Assembly (NCBI GenBank): GCA_018240685.1
Contig: JAFEFG010000019.1
Coordinates: forward strand, 1-55,449
Length of the DNA: 55,449 nt
Origin: Pseudomonadota bacterium
Lineage (GTDB): Bacteria > Pseudomonadota > Alphaproteobacteria > Reyranellales > Reyranellaceae
Reading direction: 5' to 3'
The notes beneath the pieces are model-generated. The model saw only the letters and a program-made list of their open reading frames with translations, searched no databases and was not told where the DNA came from. The first letter of the stretch is position 1; each line of letters begins with the position of its first letter. Shown one piece after another: positions 17,384-26,044 of the stretch. A program made the translations under genes and the position numbers.

Positions 17384-17434
17384 GGGGTGAACCGTTCCTC
17401 TCCTCGTCTCCCTTTTATTTCCTTTTTTAAAAAC

Positions 17435-17451
17435 GTTACCGAAAAGTAACC
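17435..17451. promoter_or_regulatory. GTTACC-N5-GTAACC operator copy 1 (carotenoid oxygenase)
   Basis: GTTACC GAAAA GTAACC, dyad-symmetric over GTTAC/GTAAC. The same GTTACC-N5-GTAACC arrangement, with the same flanking AA before and A after, occurs upstream of the GST gene at 19158. Site size and symmetry resemble TetR-family operators. It lies 141 bases before the carotenoid oxygenase ATG in a locally AT-richer stretch. Confidence 0.55.
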
Positions 17452-17591
17452 ACCTTCCGGGAAAGGGCAATCGATCCCCTGTCATGGGATTGTCGCAAGA
17501 GCCGGAAGGACTTGCGGGAAACAGTGTGTATTGATACCGTCCCCTTCCGTACACAGCGTTTCCCTTAACCGCCGATCCTCAGGAGCGCGTC

Positions 17592-19022
17592 ATGGCCAAG
17601 CCCTTCCCGACCGACAATCCCTTCCTGCGTGGCTACTACGCGCCCGTGAACGTCGAGGCGGATGGCGCCCATCTGCACATCACGGGCGAGATGCCGAAGG
17701 AGCTCTGCGGCACGCTCTACCGCAACGGCCCCAATCCGCAGTTCGCGCCGCGCGGCCCCTATCACTGGTTCGGCGGCGACGGCATGATCCACGCCTTCCA
17801 CATCGAGAACGGCAACGTCTCGTACAGGAACCGCTGGGTGCGCACGCCGAAATGGGAGATCGAGAACAAGGAGGGTGAGGGCCTGTCCGGCACCTTCGGC
17901 CATCCGCTCTACACCGACCCGCGCGTGCTGGCGCTCAACTCGACCATCGCCAACACCAACATCGTCTGGCATGGCGGCCGCCTGCTGGCGCTCGAGGAGG
18001 CGCATGCGCCCTTCTCGCTCGATCCCGCGACGCTGATGCCGGTCGGCCCCCAGGGCGGCTACGAGACCTATGGCGACAAGCTCTGCGGTCCGTTCACCGC
18101 CCATCCCAAGCTCGATCCCGTCACCGGCGAGATGGTGTTCTTCGGCTATTCGGCCAAGGGCCGCTTCACCAAGGAGATCAGCGTCCAGAGCGTGACCGCG
18201 GAAGGCGCCGTCACACGGGCCGAGATCCTCGACGGCCCCTATCCGGCAATGATCCATGACTTCGCCGTGACGCGGAACTGGATCGTCATGCCGGTGTTCC
18301 CGCTCACCGGCTCGATGGAACGCGCCATGAGCGGCAAGCCGCCCTTCGCCTGGGAACCGGACAAGGGCACGCACATCGCCTTCATCCCGCGCAAGGGCAC
18401 GGTGGCCGACGTCAAGTGGGTGTCGGCGCCGCCGTCCTACGTCTTCCATCCGATGAACCACTTCGAGACGGCGGACGGCAAGGTCGTGATCGACGTCATG
18501 AAGTACGACGTGGCGCCGCTCTTCCCGCTGCCCGACGGCTCGCCCTCGGCACCGCAGACGCCGGCGGCGCGGCTGTTCCGCTGGACCTTCGATCCCGCCG
18601 GGCAGGGCAACACCTTCAAGGAGGAGCAGATCGACGACCGCGCCGGCGAGTTCCCGCGCTTCGACGAGCGCTTCTGCATGAGCGACTACCGCCACGGCTG
18701 GATCGTGTCGGGCAACGTCGCGGCCGGGACCAGCCCGCGCCTGGAAGGCATCACACATTACGATCTCGCCGCCGGCCGGAACACGACCTGGAACGCCGGC
18801 GCCAACGACCGCTTCGGCGAGCCGATCTTCGTGCCGCGCCGCGACGATGCCGCCGAGGGCGACGGCTGGGTGCTGGCGGTGATCTATCGCGCCGAGGAAG
18901 GCCGCTCCGACCTCGCCGTGTTCGAGGCGACCGACCTCGCCAAGGGTCCGGTGGCGCTGGCGCACCTGTCGAGTCGCGTGCCGGCCGGCTTCCACGGCAA
19001 CTGGCGGCCCGGTCCGCTCTGA
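17592..19022 (+). CDS. Carotenoid-cleavage / lignostilbene dioxygenase family protein
   Basis: A 476-residue beta-propeller non-haem iron oxygenase of the RPE65/CCO family, which cleaves C=C bonds in carotenoids, apocarotenoids or stilbene-like aromatics. The four iron-binding His are in place: 'TAHPKLDP' (about 170), 'MIHDFAV' (about 221), 'VFHPMNH' (about 285) and 'GFHGNW' (about 467). The N-terminal family signature 'GTLYRNGPNPQF' is clear. There is no signal peptide. AGGAGC lies about 9 bases before the ATG. The promoter region carries an operator-like site shared with the GST/nitronate monooxygenase unit. I see no carotenoid synthesis gene nearby, so a phenolic substrate is as likely. 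Confidence 0.93.
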   Translation: MAKPFPTDNPFLRGYYAPVNVEADGAHLHITGEMPKELCGTLYRNGPNPQFAPRGPYHWFGGDGMIHAFHIENGNVSYRNRWVRTPKWEIENKEGEGLSGTFGHPLYTDPRVLALNSTIANTNIVWHGGRLLALEEAHAPFSLDPATLMPVGPQGGYETYGDKLCGPFTAHPKLDPVTGEMVFFGYSAKGRFTKEISVQSVTAEGAVTRAEILDGPYPAMIHDFAVTRNWIVMPVFPLTGSMERAMSGKPPFAWEPDKGTHIAFIPRKGTVADVKWVSAPPSYVFHPMNHFETADGKVVIDVMKYDVAPLFPLPDGSPSAPQTPAARLFRWTFDPAGQGNTFKEEQIDDRAGEFPRFDERFCMSDYRHGWIVSGNVAAGTSPRLEGITHYDLAAGRNTTWNAGANDRFGEPIFVPRRDDAAEGDGWVLAVIYRAEEGRSDLAVFEATDLAKGPVALAHLSSRVPAGFHGNWRPGPL

Positions 19023-19157
19023 GACGCGGGCGAAGGGCCTGCGGCCCGGCCGGGCTCTGGAGACCAGAATCGGCAGTCGCTGCCCATCCGGGCTATGCTT
19101 CCCGGCCGGTCTCTCCCGCGGAAAGGCCGGCCCGTTGGATTCGCCGTTATTTTAAGC

Positions 19158-19174
19158 GTTACCCGACGGTAACC
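19158..19174. promoter_or_regulatory. GTTACC-N5-GTAACC operator copy 2 (GST operon)
   Basis: GTTACC CGACG GTAACC. GTTACC and GGTAAC form a perfect six-base dyad around CGAC. It matches the site at 17435 in both half-sites, spacing and immediate flanks, and is 35 bases before the GST start, where a repressor would block transcription or a promoter would overlap. Confidence 0.6.
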
Positions 19175-19208
19175 ATGAGCCGGCGGCAACCATGAGGATG
19201 ACGCTTCG

Positions 19209-19877
19209 ATGATCACCGTCCATCACCTCAACAACTCGCGCTCGCAGCGGATCCTGTGGATGCTGGAGGAACTCGGCCTTCCCTACGAGGTGAAGCGCTA
19301 CGAGCGCGATCCCGTCACCATGCTGGCGCCGGCCTCGCTGCGGGCGGTGCATCCGCTCGGCAAGTCGCCGGTCGTCAGCGACGGCGACCTGGTGCTGGCC
19401 GAATCGGGCGCCATCCTGGAGTACCTTGCCGACACCTACGGTGCAGGCCGGTTCGCCCCCGCGCCCGGCACGCCGGAGCGGCTGCGCTACAGCTACTTCA
19501 TGCACTACGCGGAAGGCTCGCTGATGCCGCCGCTACTGATGAAGCTCATCTTCAGCCGCATCCCGCAGCGCGTGCCCTTCTTCCTCCGACCGGCCGCGAA
19601 AGCGATCGCCGCGGGCGTGGAGAAGAACCTGCTCGGCCCGCAGATCAAAAACCATCTTTCCTTTCTCGAAGGCGAGCTTTCGAAACGCGACTGGTTCGCG
19701 GGCGACAGCTTCTCGGCCGCCGACGTGCAGATGAGCTTCCCCATCGAGGGCGTCGCCGCGCGGGCCGGCCTGGGCGCGGAGCATCCGCGGCTGGCCGCCT
19801 TCCTTGACCGCATCCACGCGCGCCCGGCATACAAGAAGGCAATCGAACGGGGCGGGCCTTACGCCCTGCTGAAATAA
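19209..19877 (+). CDS. Glutathione S-transferase family protein
   Basis: A 222-residue cytosolic GST. The N-terminal thioredoxin-like domain (1-~80) contains 'NNSRSQRILWMLEELGLPYE', with Ser in the position used by bacterial Ser/Cys-type GSTs. The cis-Pro/GSH-binding 'GKSPVVSDGDLVLAESGAI' is at about 57-75. The C-terminal helical domain has the conserved 'FSAADVQMSFP' motif. It likely conjugates glutathione to an electrophile. It is followed after 16 bases by a nitronate monooxygenase gene, so the two probably form a detoxification operon behind the operator at 19158. An in-frame ATG lies near position 19193, but the ATG at 19209 gives the family-typical N-terminus. Confidence 0.9.
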   Translation: MITVHHLNNSRSQRILWMLEELGLPYEVKRYERDPVTMLAPASLRAVHPLGKSPVVSDGDLVLAESGAILEYLADTYGAGRFAPAPGTPERLRYSYFMHYAEGSLMPPLLMKLIFSRIPQRVPFFLRPAAKAIAAGVEKNLLGPQIKNHLSFLEGELSKRDWFAGDSFSAADVQMSFPIEGVAARAGLGAEHPRLAAFLDRIHARPAYKKAIERGGPYALLK

Positions 19878-19893
19878 ACGAAGGACTCGCTCA

Positions 19894-20895
19894 ATGGCTC
19901 TTCCGGCTCTCCTCCAAGACTCGCTTTCCATCCCGGTGGTGGGCGCGCCGCTGTTCATCATCTCCAACCCCGATCTCGTGATCGAGCAGTGCAAGGCCGG
20001 CGTCGTCGGCTCCTTCCCCGCTCTCAATGCACGGCCGAAGGAACAGCTGGAGGAGTGGCTGAAACGCATCATCGGCGAGCTTGGCGAGTACAAGGCCAAG
20101 CATCCCGACAAGAAGGTCGCGCCCTTCGCCGTGAACCAGATCGTGCACAGCTCCAACGACCGCCTGCAGCACGACGTGGAGATGTGCGAGAAGTACAAGG
20201 TGCCGATCCAGATCACGTCGCTGCGCGCACCCGACGACGTGGTGAAGTCGGCGCACCGCTTCGGCGGGCTGGTGTTCCACGACGTCACCAACATCGCCCA
20301 TGCCAAGCGCGCGCTGCAGGCGGGCGTCGACGGGCTGATCCTGGTCTGCGCCGGCGCCGGCGGTCATGCCGGCCGTCTGTCGCCCTTCGCGCTGGTGCCC
20401 GAGGTGCGCAAGTTCTACGACGGCTGCATCCTGCTCTCGGGCTCGATCGCCAACGGCGCCTCGATCCTGGCGGCGCAGGCGGTGGGCGCCGACCTCGCCT
20501 ACATGGGCACGCGCTTCATCGCTACGAAGGAAGCGGCGGCGACCGACGCCAACAAGCAGTGCATCATCGACTCCACGGGCGAGGAGATCGTCTACACCAA
20601 CCTCTTCACCGGCGTGCACGGCAACTATCTCAAGCGCAGCATCGCCGCCGCCGGGCTCGATCCCGACGCGCTGCCGGAAGCCGACAAGAGCAAGATGAAC
20701 TTCGGCTCGGGCGGCAACACGAAGGCCAAGGCGTGGCGCGACATCTGGGGCGCCGGCCAGGGCGTGGGCCAGATCTCCGACGCCCCGCCGGCCGCCGAGG
20801 TCGTGGCGCGGCTGAAGGCGGAATACGAAGCCGCCCGCGCCGCGCTGTTCGCGGGCGAGACGGTGCCGACCAGCCTCAGGCAGGCGGCGGAATAG
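19894..20895 (+). CDS. Nitronate monooxygenase / 2-nitropropane dioxygenase family
   Basis: A 333-residue FMN-binding TIM-barrel enzyme. It starts with the family pattern 'IPVVGAPLFIISNPDLV' and carries the flavin/phosphate motifs 'VCAGAGGHAGR' (about 150-160) and 'LLSGSIANGASILAAQAVGA' (about 180-199). 'GTRFIATKEA' follows, as in class I/II nitronate monooxygenases. It oxidises alkyl nitronates, including the toxin propionate-3-nitronate, to carbonyl compounds; other flavin-dependent roles occur in the family. It is second gene after the GST, and a GC-rich stem-loop 27 bases downstream probably ends the unit. Confidence 0.9.
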   Translation: MALPALLQDSLSIPVVGAPLFIISNPDLVIEQCKAGVVGSFPALNARPKEQLEEWLKRIIGELGEYKAKHPDKKVAPFAVNQIVHSSNDRLQHDVEMCEKYKVPIQITSLRAPDDVVKSAHRFGGLVFHDVTNIAHAKRALQAGVDGLILVCAGAGGHAGRLSPFALVPEVRKFYDGCILLSGSIANGASILAAQAVGADLAYMGTRFIATKEAAATDANKQCIIDSTGEEIVYTNLFTGVHGNYLKRSIAAAGLDPDALPEADKSKMNFGSGGNTKAKAWRDIWGAGQGVGQISDAPPAAEVVARLKAEYEAARAALFAGETVPTSLRQAAE

Positions 20896-20921
20896 AGCCG
20901 GGGACTCTCCTTCTCCAGGCT

Positions 20922-20957
20922 CGGGCGGGCGCGCGGACCGGGAGTGGCGCCCGCCCG
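20922..20957 (+). terminator. GC-rich stem-loop after the nitronate monooxygenase gene
   Basis: CGGGCGGGCGC pairs with GCGCCCGCCCG (11 bases, perfect) around a 14-base loop. There is no T-run. Its position just after the stop and before the next gene supports termination or mRNA 3'-end protection. Confidence 0.55.
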
Positions 20958-20982
20958 GCGCACCTGCTAGGCATCCGCCGCC

Positions 20983-21564
20983 ATGCTGCGCCGTCTCTAC
21001 GACTGGGTGATCCGGCTTGCCCAGCACCCCAATGCCATTGCCGCCATGGGCGCGGTGGCCTTCGCCGAAAGCTCCTTCTTCCCCATCCCGCCGGACGTGA
21101 TCCTGGTGCCGCTGGTGCTGGCCAACCGGCAGAAGGCGTTCCGCATCGCCCTGGTCTGCACCGTCTGCTCGGTGCTGGGCGGTCTCCTGGGCTATGCGAT
21201 CGGCTACTACGCCTTCGAGACGCTCGGCGAGTGGGTGGTTCGCACATATGGCCTGCAGCAAGGGCTCGAGCGGTTCCGCGCCGGCTTCGCCGAATGGGGC
21301 ATCTGGATCATCCTGATCAAGGGGCTGACGCCCATTCCTTACAAGCTGGTAACCATCGCCTCGGGCGCCGCGCACTTCGACCTCTTCACTTTCGTGTGGG
21401 CGTCCATCGTGACGCGTGGCGCGCGCTTCTTTCTCGTGGCAGCCTTGCTGTGGAGGTTCGGCGAGCCCATCCGCGCCTTCATCGAGGAGCGCCTGTCCCT
21501 GGTGACGTGGGTGTTCCTGGTGGCGCTGGTGGGCGGGTTCGTAGCCTTCCGTTACCTGTTCTGA
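20983..21564 (+). CDS. YqaA family VTT/DedA-like membrane protein
   Basis: A 193-residue inner-membrane protein of the VTT (SNARE-associated/DedA) superfamily, YqaA branch. The hallmark re-entrant segments are 'FAESSFFPIPPDVILVPLVL' (about 27-46) and 'LIKGLTPIPYKLVTIASG' (about 108-125), flanked by membrane helices. DedA/YqaA proteins are linked to lipid-carrier flipping and envelope homeostasis, but the function of this branch is unsettled. It is separated by 7 bases from dsbB and forms a likely YqaA-dsbB-coq7 operon. Confidence 0.88.
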   Translation: MLRRLYDWVIRLAQHPNAIAAMGAVAFAESSFFPIPPDVILVPLVLANRQKAFRIALVCTVCSVLGGLLGYAIGYYAFETLGEWVVRTYGLQQGLERFRAGFAEWGIWIILIKGLTPIPYKLVTIASGAAHFDLFTFVWASIVTRGARFFLVAALLWRFGEPIRAFIEERLSLVTWVFLVALVGGFVAFRYLF

Positions 21565-21571
21565 TGCTTGG

Positions 21572-22078
21572 ATGACCGCCGACAAGATCCCCTTCGCCAG
21601 CGTGATCGGCCTCCTGGCCGCGCTGGTCAGCACCGCCCTGATGGGCGGCGCCCTCTACTTCCAGTACGTGGTCGGCCTGCCGCCGTGCGACCTCTGCCAC
21701 TGGCAGCGCTACCCGCATCTCGTGGCCATCGCCGTCGGGCTCGCGGCCCTCGCTTCCTTCGCGGCGCCGCGGCTGGCCTACGTCTTCGCCCTTGCCGCCA
21801 TCCTCGCCCTGTTCGTGACGGCGGGCATCGGCGTCTTCCATGTCGGCGTCGAGCAGCACTGGTGGCAGGGCCCGCAGGAATGCTCGGGGCACATCCCGGC
21901 CGGCCTGTCGCCGGCCGAGCTCAAGAAGTACCTGTTCTCCGCCAAGATGGTCCGCTGCGATGCCATTCCGTGGTCGCTGTGGGGCGTGTCGATGGCAGGC
22001 TGGAACGCGATCCTGTCGGCGGGCGCGGCGATCGTGCTGTCGATGGGCGTCGCGCGCCACGTCAGGGAGACTCCATGA
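21572..22078 (+). CDS. dsbB: Disulfide bond formation protein B
   Basis: A 168-residue inner-membrane protein with four hydrophobic helices. The first redox pair is 'PPCDLCHWQRYPH' (CxxC at about 39-42, with the conserved WQRYP). The second pair is formed by Cys in 'PQECSGHIPAG' and 'MVRCDAIPW', in the periplasmic loop. DsbB reoxidises DsbA and passes electrons to quinone. It is coupled by an ATGA overlap to coq7, a ubiquinone-synthesis gene, which fits a quinone link. No dsbA is nearby. Confidence 0.93.
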   Translation: MTADKIPFASVIGLLAALVSTALMGGALYFQYVVGLPPCDLCHWQRYPHLVAIAVGLAALASFAAPRLAYVFALAAILALFVTAGIGVFHVGVEQHWWQGPQECSGHIPAGLSPAELKKYLFSAKMVRCDAIPWSLWGVSMAGWNAILSAGAAIVLSMGVARHVRETP

Positions 22079-22638
22079 TCACCGGCGAAGGAAGCAACCC
22101 AGGCGACCTCGATCCGCGCCGGATCGTCGAGCGCGTCATCCGCGTCGACCAGGCCGGCGAGTTCGGCGCCGTCCGCATCTACGAAGGCCAGCTTGCGGCG
22201 CTGCGCCTGAAGGGCCGCACCAACAGCGAGGCGGGCCGCAAGATCGCCGCCATGGCCAGCGCCGAACGCGACCATCGCGCCACTTTCGACCGGCTGCTGG
22301 TGCAGCGGCGGGTGCGGCCGACGGCACTCTCGCCGCTGTGGCATGTCGCCGGCTTCGCGCTGGGCGCGGCAACGGCGCTGATGGGCGAGAAGGCGGCGAT
22401 GGCCTGCACGGTCGCGGTCGAGGAGGCGATCGACGAGCACTATGCGAGCCAGGCCGCCGCGCTCGGCGACGACGAGGCCGAGCTGCGCGCGACGGTCGAG
22501 AAGTTTCGTGCCGAGGAGATCGAGCACCGCGATACGGCGCTGGCCTCCGGCGCCGAGGAGACGCCGGGCTACGGGCCGCTCACCGCGGCGATCAAGGCCG
22601 GCTCCAAGCTCGCCATCTGGCTGTCGACGCGGATCTGA
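22075..22638 (+). CDS. coq7: Demethoxyubiquinone hydroxylase (Coq7/UbiF-type di-iron enzyme)
   Basis: A 187-residue di-iron carboxylate oxygenase for the late C6 hydroxylation in ubiquinone synthesis. The two four-helix-bundle repeats are visible: 'DQAGEFGAVRIYEGQ' with 'SAERDHRATF', and 'VEEAIDEHY' with 'EIEHRD', giving the E/ExxH ligand sets. It has membrane-associating hydrophobic helices in the middle ('GFALGAATALMG'). The start is the ATG at 22075, overlapping the dsbB stop. It is the end of the operon, converging on the HNH gene. Confidence 0.94.
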   Translation: MITGEGSNPGDLDPRRIVERVIRVDQAGEFGAVRIYEGQLAALRLKGRTNSEAGRKIAAMASAERDHRATFDRLLVQRRVRPTALSPLWHVAGFALGAATALMGEKAAMACTVAVEEAIDEHYASQAAALGDDEAELRATVEKFRAEEIEHRDTALASGAEETPGYGPLTAAIKAGSKLAIWLSTRI

Positions 22639-22675
22639 AGACCGGATCGCGGGCACAGGGCCTGCGCCACGGCGG

Positions 22676-23239
22676 CTAGTTCTGGTCCAGCTCGCTGTCC
22701 CAGTAGAGGAAGTCGCGCCAGCTCTCGTGCAGATAGCCGGGCGGAAAGGCGCGGCCGTTCTCCTGCAGTTCGAGCGTCGTCGGCTCGACCGGTGCGCGCT
22801 GCAGGAACATGCCGCTCTCGCGCAGCATCCGGTTGCCCTTCTGCAGGTTGCAGGGGCTGCAGGCGGTCACGACATTGACCCAGCTCGTGCGCCCGCCGCG
22901 CGACTTCGGCACGACGTGGTCGAAGGTCAGCTCGTTGGTCGCGAACTCATCGCCGCAATACTGGCAGGTGAAGCGGTCGCGCAGGAACACGTTGAAGCGC
23001 GTGAAGGCCGGCCGCCGTGCCGCCGGCACGTACTCCTTGAGCGCGATCACGCTCGGCAGCCGCATCTCGAAGGACGGGCTGTGGATCTTGCGGTCGTACT
23101 CGGAAATCACGCTGACGCGGTCGAGGAACACCGCCTTCACGGCGTCCTGCCAGGACCAGATCGACAAGGGAAAGTAGGACAGCGGCCGAAAGTCGGCGTT
23201 GAGCACCAGCGCGTGGCAGGACTCAAGGCCCGGCGTCAC
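22676..23239 (-). CDS. HNH endonuclease domain protein
   Basis: A 187-residue protein of a widespread alphaproteobacterial HNH family. It opens with 'VLNADFRPL' and 'SIWSWQDAVKAVFLDRV'. The zinc-HNH core is 'CQYCGDEF' then 'TFDHVVPKSRGG' (about 110-121, with the His-Asp pair) and 'CSPCNLQKGN'. Its cellular role is unknown. It is a housekeeping-type stand-alone gene and not evidently part of a restriction or phage module. The start is a GTG at 23239; a short alternative inside is possible. About 170 bases of AT-richer non-coding DNA lie upstream. Confidence 0.87.
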   Translation of the reverse strand: MTPGLESCHALVLNADFRPLSYFPLSIWSWQDAVKAVFLDRVSVISEYDRKIHSPSFEMRLPSVIALKEYVPAARRPAFTRFNVFLRDRFTCQYCGDEFATNELTFDHVVPKSRGGRTSWVNVVTACSPCNLQKGNRMLRESGMFLQRAPVEPTTLELQENGRAFPPGYLHESWRDFLYWDSELDQN

Positions 23240-23407
23240 GGCTAGCTCCGCCGCCTTTGACTGGGACTACTCGGAAAATCGATCCGATCGAGCATGAGCT
23301 TCATTGTGGCAAGGCTTTTGTGGAAACACAATATGTCGATATCGCGGTCATCGAGATGTCGTCCAGGAGTAACCGGACCGTCGCGATCGCCCCGTCGATC
23401 GGTGCGT

Positions 23408-24619
23408 TCAGCGGCTCAGCTTTTCGCGGGCTCCCGCTTCCGCGCCGAGCGACGTCGCCGCCAGCGCCAGCGCGCAGGCCGAGAAGATCATCACCGCGCC
23501 ATAGCCGCCGGTGAGATCGTGCAGCAGCCCGCCGATCCAAGCGCCGAGGAAGCCGCCCGCGCCCATGCCCATACTGATGAGACCGTAGATGCGGCCGAAG
23601 TTGGGGCCGCGATAACGCAACGTCGCCAGCGTCGAGATCATGGGGCCGCGCGAGCCCATGCTGCCGCCGAACAGCAGCACGTAGAGCCAGAGCCACAGAT
23701 CGTCGTGCGGCCCGCGTACCAGCGCCAGCATGCCGACGCCGACGATGGAGCAGGCATAAGCGAGGATCGCCGCCAGCTTGCGGCCGCCACGATCGGCCAG
23801 CCAGCTGAAGCCGACCATGCCGAGCGGCGTCAGGAAGCCGGCGACGGCCAGGGCGCGGGCGGCATAGGCGCCCTCCATGCCGCGTTCGAGCAGGTAGACC
23901 ATGGCCTGCGGTGCGATGGCGAAAATGCCGAGCGAGGTGAAGCCGAAGGAGAAGGTGAGCGCCCAGAACGGCCAGTCGCGCACCGCCTCGGCCACCGTCA
24001 TGCCCGCCGCCGCCGAGGCGTGCAGCCGCGCGAGCCCCGGCGCGCCGGCCGTGATCCGCCGCCAGGGCAGCACCAGCAGCAGCGGCACGAACGCGGCGCT
24101 GATCAGCGAGAAGACGAAATATGCCGGGCGCCAGCCCGACGTCGCGATGATGTGCTCCGCCAGCGGGATCATGACGATGGCGCCGACGCCCGATGCGGAC
24201 CATGCGACGCCAAGCGCGACGCCCAGGCGGTGTCCCGGGAACCAGCGGCCGAGGATCGACGAGCTCAGCACGCCCGACAGTGACGCGCTGGCGAATCCCA
24301 TGACGATGCCGAGGCCGAGATAGAGCTGCCACAGTTCGGTCGCATGCGAGGCGCTGAAGGTGGCGAGCGCGGCGGCCGACATGCCGATCACCGTCAGCAC
24401 GCGCAGCCCGAAGCGATCGACGATCCAGCCGGCGATCGGCGCCGCCGTACCGCCCACCAGCAGCGCGAAGCTGTAGACCACCGTCACCGAGCTGCGGCTG
24501 GCCGCGAAGGCCTGCTGCAGTGCCGGCACGAAGACGGCGAAGGTATCGCTGATCGACCGGCTGGCCACGCCCAGGGCGAAGCACAAAGCCACCAGCAGCC
24601 AGGGCGCATATCGGCTCAT
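23408..24619 (-). CDS. MFS transporter, monocarboxylate/oxalate-formate antiporter-like
   Basis: A 403-residue inner-membrane protein with about 12 hydrophobic helices. The MFS loop 2-3 motif is 'GWIVDRFGLRVL' and a related 'SWLADRGGRKLAA' occurs in the second half. 'GVALGVAWSASGVGAIVMIP' resembles the oxalate/formate or monocarboxylate antiporter group. The substrate cannot be predicted. The start is the ATG at 24619; the long open frame upstream is a shadow of the divergent gene. The gap to the divergent gene at 24725 is 105 bases. Confidence 0.88.
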   Translation of the reverse strand: MSRYAPWLLVALCFALGVASRSISDTFAVFVPALQQAFAASRSSVTVVYSFALLVGGTAAPIAGWIVDRFGLRVLTVIGMSAAALATFSASHATELWQLYLGLGIVMGFASASLSGVLSSSILGRWFPGHRLGVALGVAWSASGVGAIVMIPLAEHIIATSGWRPAYFVFSLISAAFVPLLLVLPWRRITAGAPGLARLHASAAAGMTVAEAVRDWPFWALTFSFGFTSLGIFAIAPQAMVYLLERGMEGAYAARALAVAGFLTPLGMVGFSWLADRGGRKLAAILAYACSIVGVGMLALVRGPHDDLWLWLYVLLFGGSMGSRGPMISTLATLRYRGPNFGRIYGLISMGMGAGGFLGAWIGGLLHDLTGGYGAVMIFSACALALAATSLGAEAGAREKLSR

Positions 24620-24724
24620 CGCTGCCACCCTTGGCCGCGCCGCGTTCGCCGCGCAAGCGGTTTGGCGGTCGGCAGGCTTGCAATCGCTGCATGTACCCGT
24701 CACGGTCCGCGCCCGGAGGATTTC

Positions 24725-25441
24725 GTGGATCGAACACTCATCATCGAGCGCGGCTTCAACGGGCCGCGCCTGTCGGGAAATGGCGGCTATGTCGGCGGCG
24801 TGCTGGCGCGCGAATTCGGCGGCGACGCGCCGGTCGAGATCACGTTCCGCGCGCCCGTGCCGCTCGGCAAGACGCTGTCGCTCGCGCGCACGGACGATGT
24901 GCTGCTGCTGAACGACGGCGGCACGCTGGTCTGCGAGGCGCGGGCCGGCACCGTCGATCATCTCTCGCCGCCGCCGCCGCCAGCCGACTGGAGCGAGGTG
25001 ACGCGGCGCGGCGAGGAAGGCGGCAGTCCGCAGGACAGCGACTTCCACTGGTGCATCGTCTGCGGCCGCGGACGGCCTGTGGGCGATGGGCTGCGGGTCT
25101 TCGGCACGGCCGGTCCCGAACCGGGCTATTCCCTTTCCTGCTACGTGCCACACGCCGCGCACGCCGATGCGAGCGGACGGATCCGCCCCGAGTTCGTGTG
25201 GGGAACGCTCGACTGTCCCGGCGCCTGGGCGGCACAGGACCCCGACGATTGGCGCCCCGCGCTGACCGGCCGCATGACCGCACGCGTCATCGACCCGCCG
25301 CGCGTCGGCGAACGGTGCGCCGTCGTCGGCTGGCGCCTCGGCGCCGAAGGCCGCAAGCTCTACTCGGGAACGGCGCTCTATACCGAGAGCGGCCGCCTGT
25401 GCGCGCTCGGCCACTGCACCTGGATCGTGCTCAAGACCTAG
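24725..25441 (+). CDS. Hotdog/thioesterase-like protein of unknown substrate
   Basis: A 238-residue protein that looks like a double-hotdog acyl-thioesterase-like protein. The mid-region 'HWCIVCGRGRPVGDGLRVF' (about 100-118) and 'FVWGTLDCPGAWA' are typical of an actinobacterial/proteobacterial family annotated as thioesterase superfamily. No catalytic residues can be assigned with confidence. The start is the GTG at 24725 because a clear GGAGGA lies 5 bases upstream. It is divergent from the MFS transporter and may be co-regulated with it. Confidence 0.7.
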   Translation: MDRTLIIERGFNGPRLSGNGGYVGGVLAREFGGDAPVEITFRAPVPLGKTLSLARTDDVLLLNDGGTLVCEARAGTVDHLSPPPPPADWSEVTRRGEEGGSPQDSDFHWCIVCGRGRPVGDGLRVFGTAGPEPGYSLSCYVPHAAHADASGRIRPEFVWGTLDCPGAWAAQDPDDWRPALTGRMTARVIDPPRVGERCAVVGWRLGAEGRKLYSGTALYTESGRLCALGHCTWIVLKT

Positions 25442-25596
25442 CGCCGGCGCCTCCCGAATTGAGGCCCGCGGCGGGCAGCACGACGATGGCGGTTGCCATT
25501 CGGCATTCGGCTCTCTAGCCTTCTCGCCGTTTGGCGGTGATCAAGACCTCAGGCTGCATCGGGCAGAAGGGGAAACCCCGCCGGAAATCCAAATCA

Positions 25597-26040
25597 ATGC
25601 CTACGCCTTATTTGGCGCTGCTCGTCGGCGGCGTGTTGCCCGCGTGTCTCTGGGCCATCACCGCATTGCTGCAGAAACTAAGCGCTCAACATCATCTGGG
25701 GCCCGGCCCCTTTCTCGCAGCCTTCGGCACGATGGTTCTCGCCATAGGACTTGTCTTGTCGGTGGCGCAGCGCGGCATAGGAGAATTCTCGTGGACCGGC
25801 CTGCACTATGCACTGGCGTCGGGCCTGGCCTATGCCATCGCCACCGGATTGATCAGCTACGCCCTGTTGAGCTTCGGGATCCCGATCTCGAAGCTGGCGC
25901 CGGTCCTGGGTTGCAACGTCCTGGTGACCGTCCTGCTCGGCATACTCCTGCTGGGCGAAGGCGCCGATCTCGACGCCTGGAAGGCGATCGGAGGGACGGT
26001 GGTCGTGATGCTCGGCTTGGCGCTGGTGACGAGCGCCTAG
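25597..26040 (+). CDS. Small EamA/DMT-like membrane protein
   Basis: A 147-residue protein with about four or five hydrophobic helices, the size of a single EamA/EmrE-type half. The pattern 'LLVGGVLPACLWAITALLQK' near the start and a final 'AIGGTVVVMLGLALV' resemble drug/metabolite transporters, which then work as dimers. The start is the ATG at 25597; an upstream TTG/GTG would add a Lys-rich leader that lacks codon bias. It converges on the large membrane protein, with 4 bases between stops. Confidence 0.72.
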   Translation: MPTPYLALLVGGVLPACLWAITALLQKLSAQHHLGPGPFLAAFGTMVLAIGLVLSVAQRGIGEFSWTGLHYALASGLAYAIATGLISYALLSFGIPISKLAPVLGCNVLVTVLLGILLLGEGADLDAWKAIGGTVVVMLGLALVTSA

Positions 26041-26044
26041 CCGG

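Noticed and set aside
17357..17554. A 65-codon minus-strand frame before the carotenoid oxygenase
   Set aside because: It runs through the palindrome and operator-like site, shows no codon bias or family pattern, and has no convincing ribosome site.
22676..23239. Restriction or phage origin for the HNH gene
   Set aside because: No methylase, terminase or capsid genes nearby; the protein resembles a widespread stand-alone chromosomal family.
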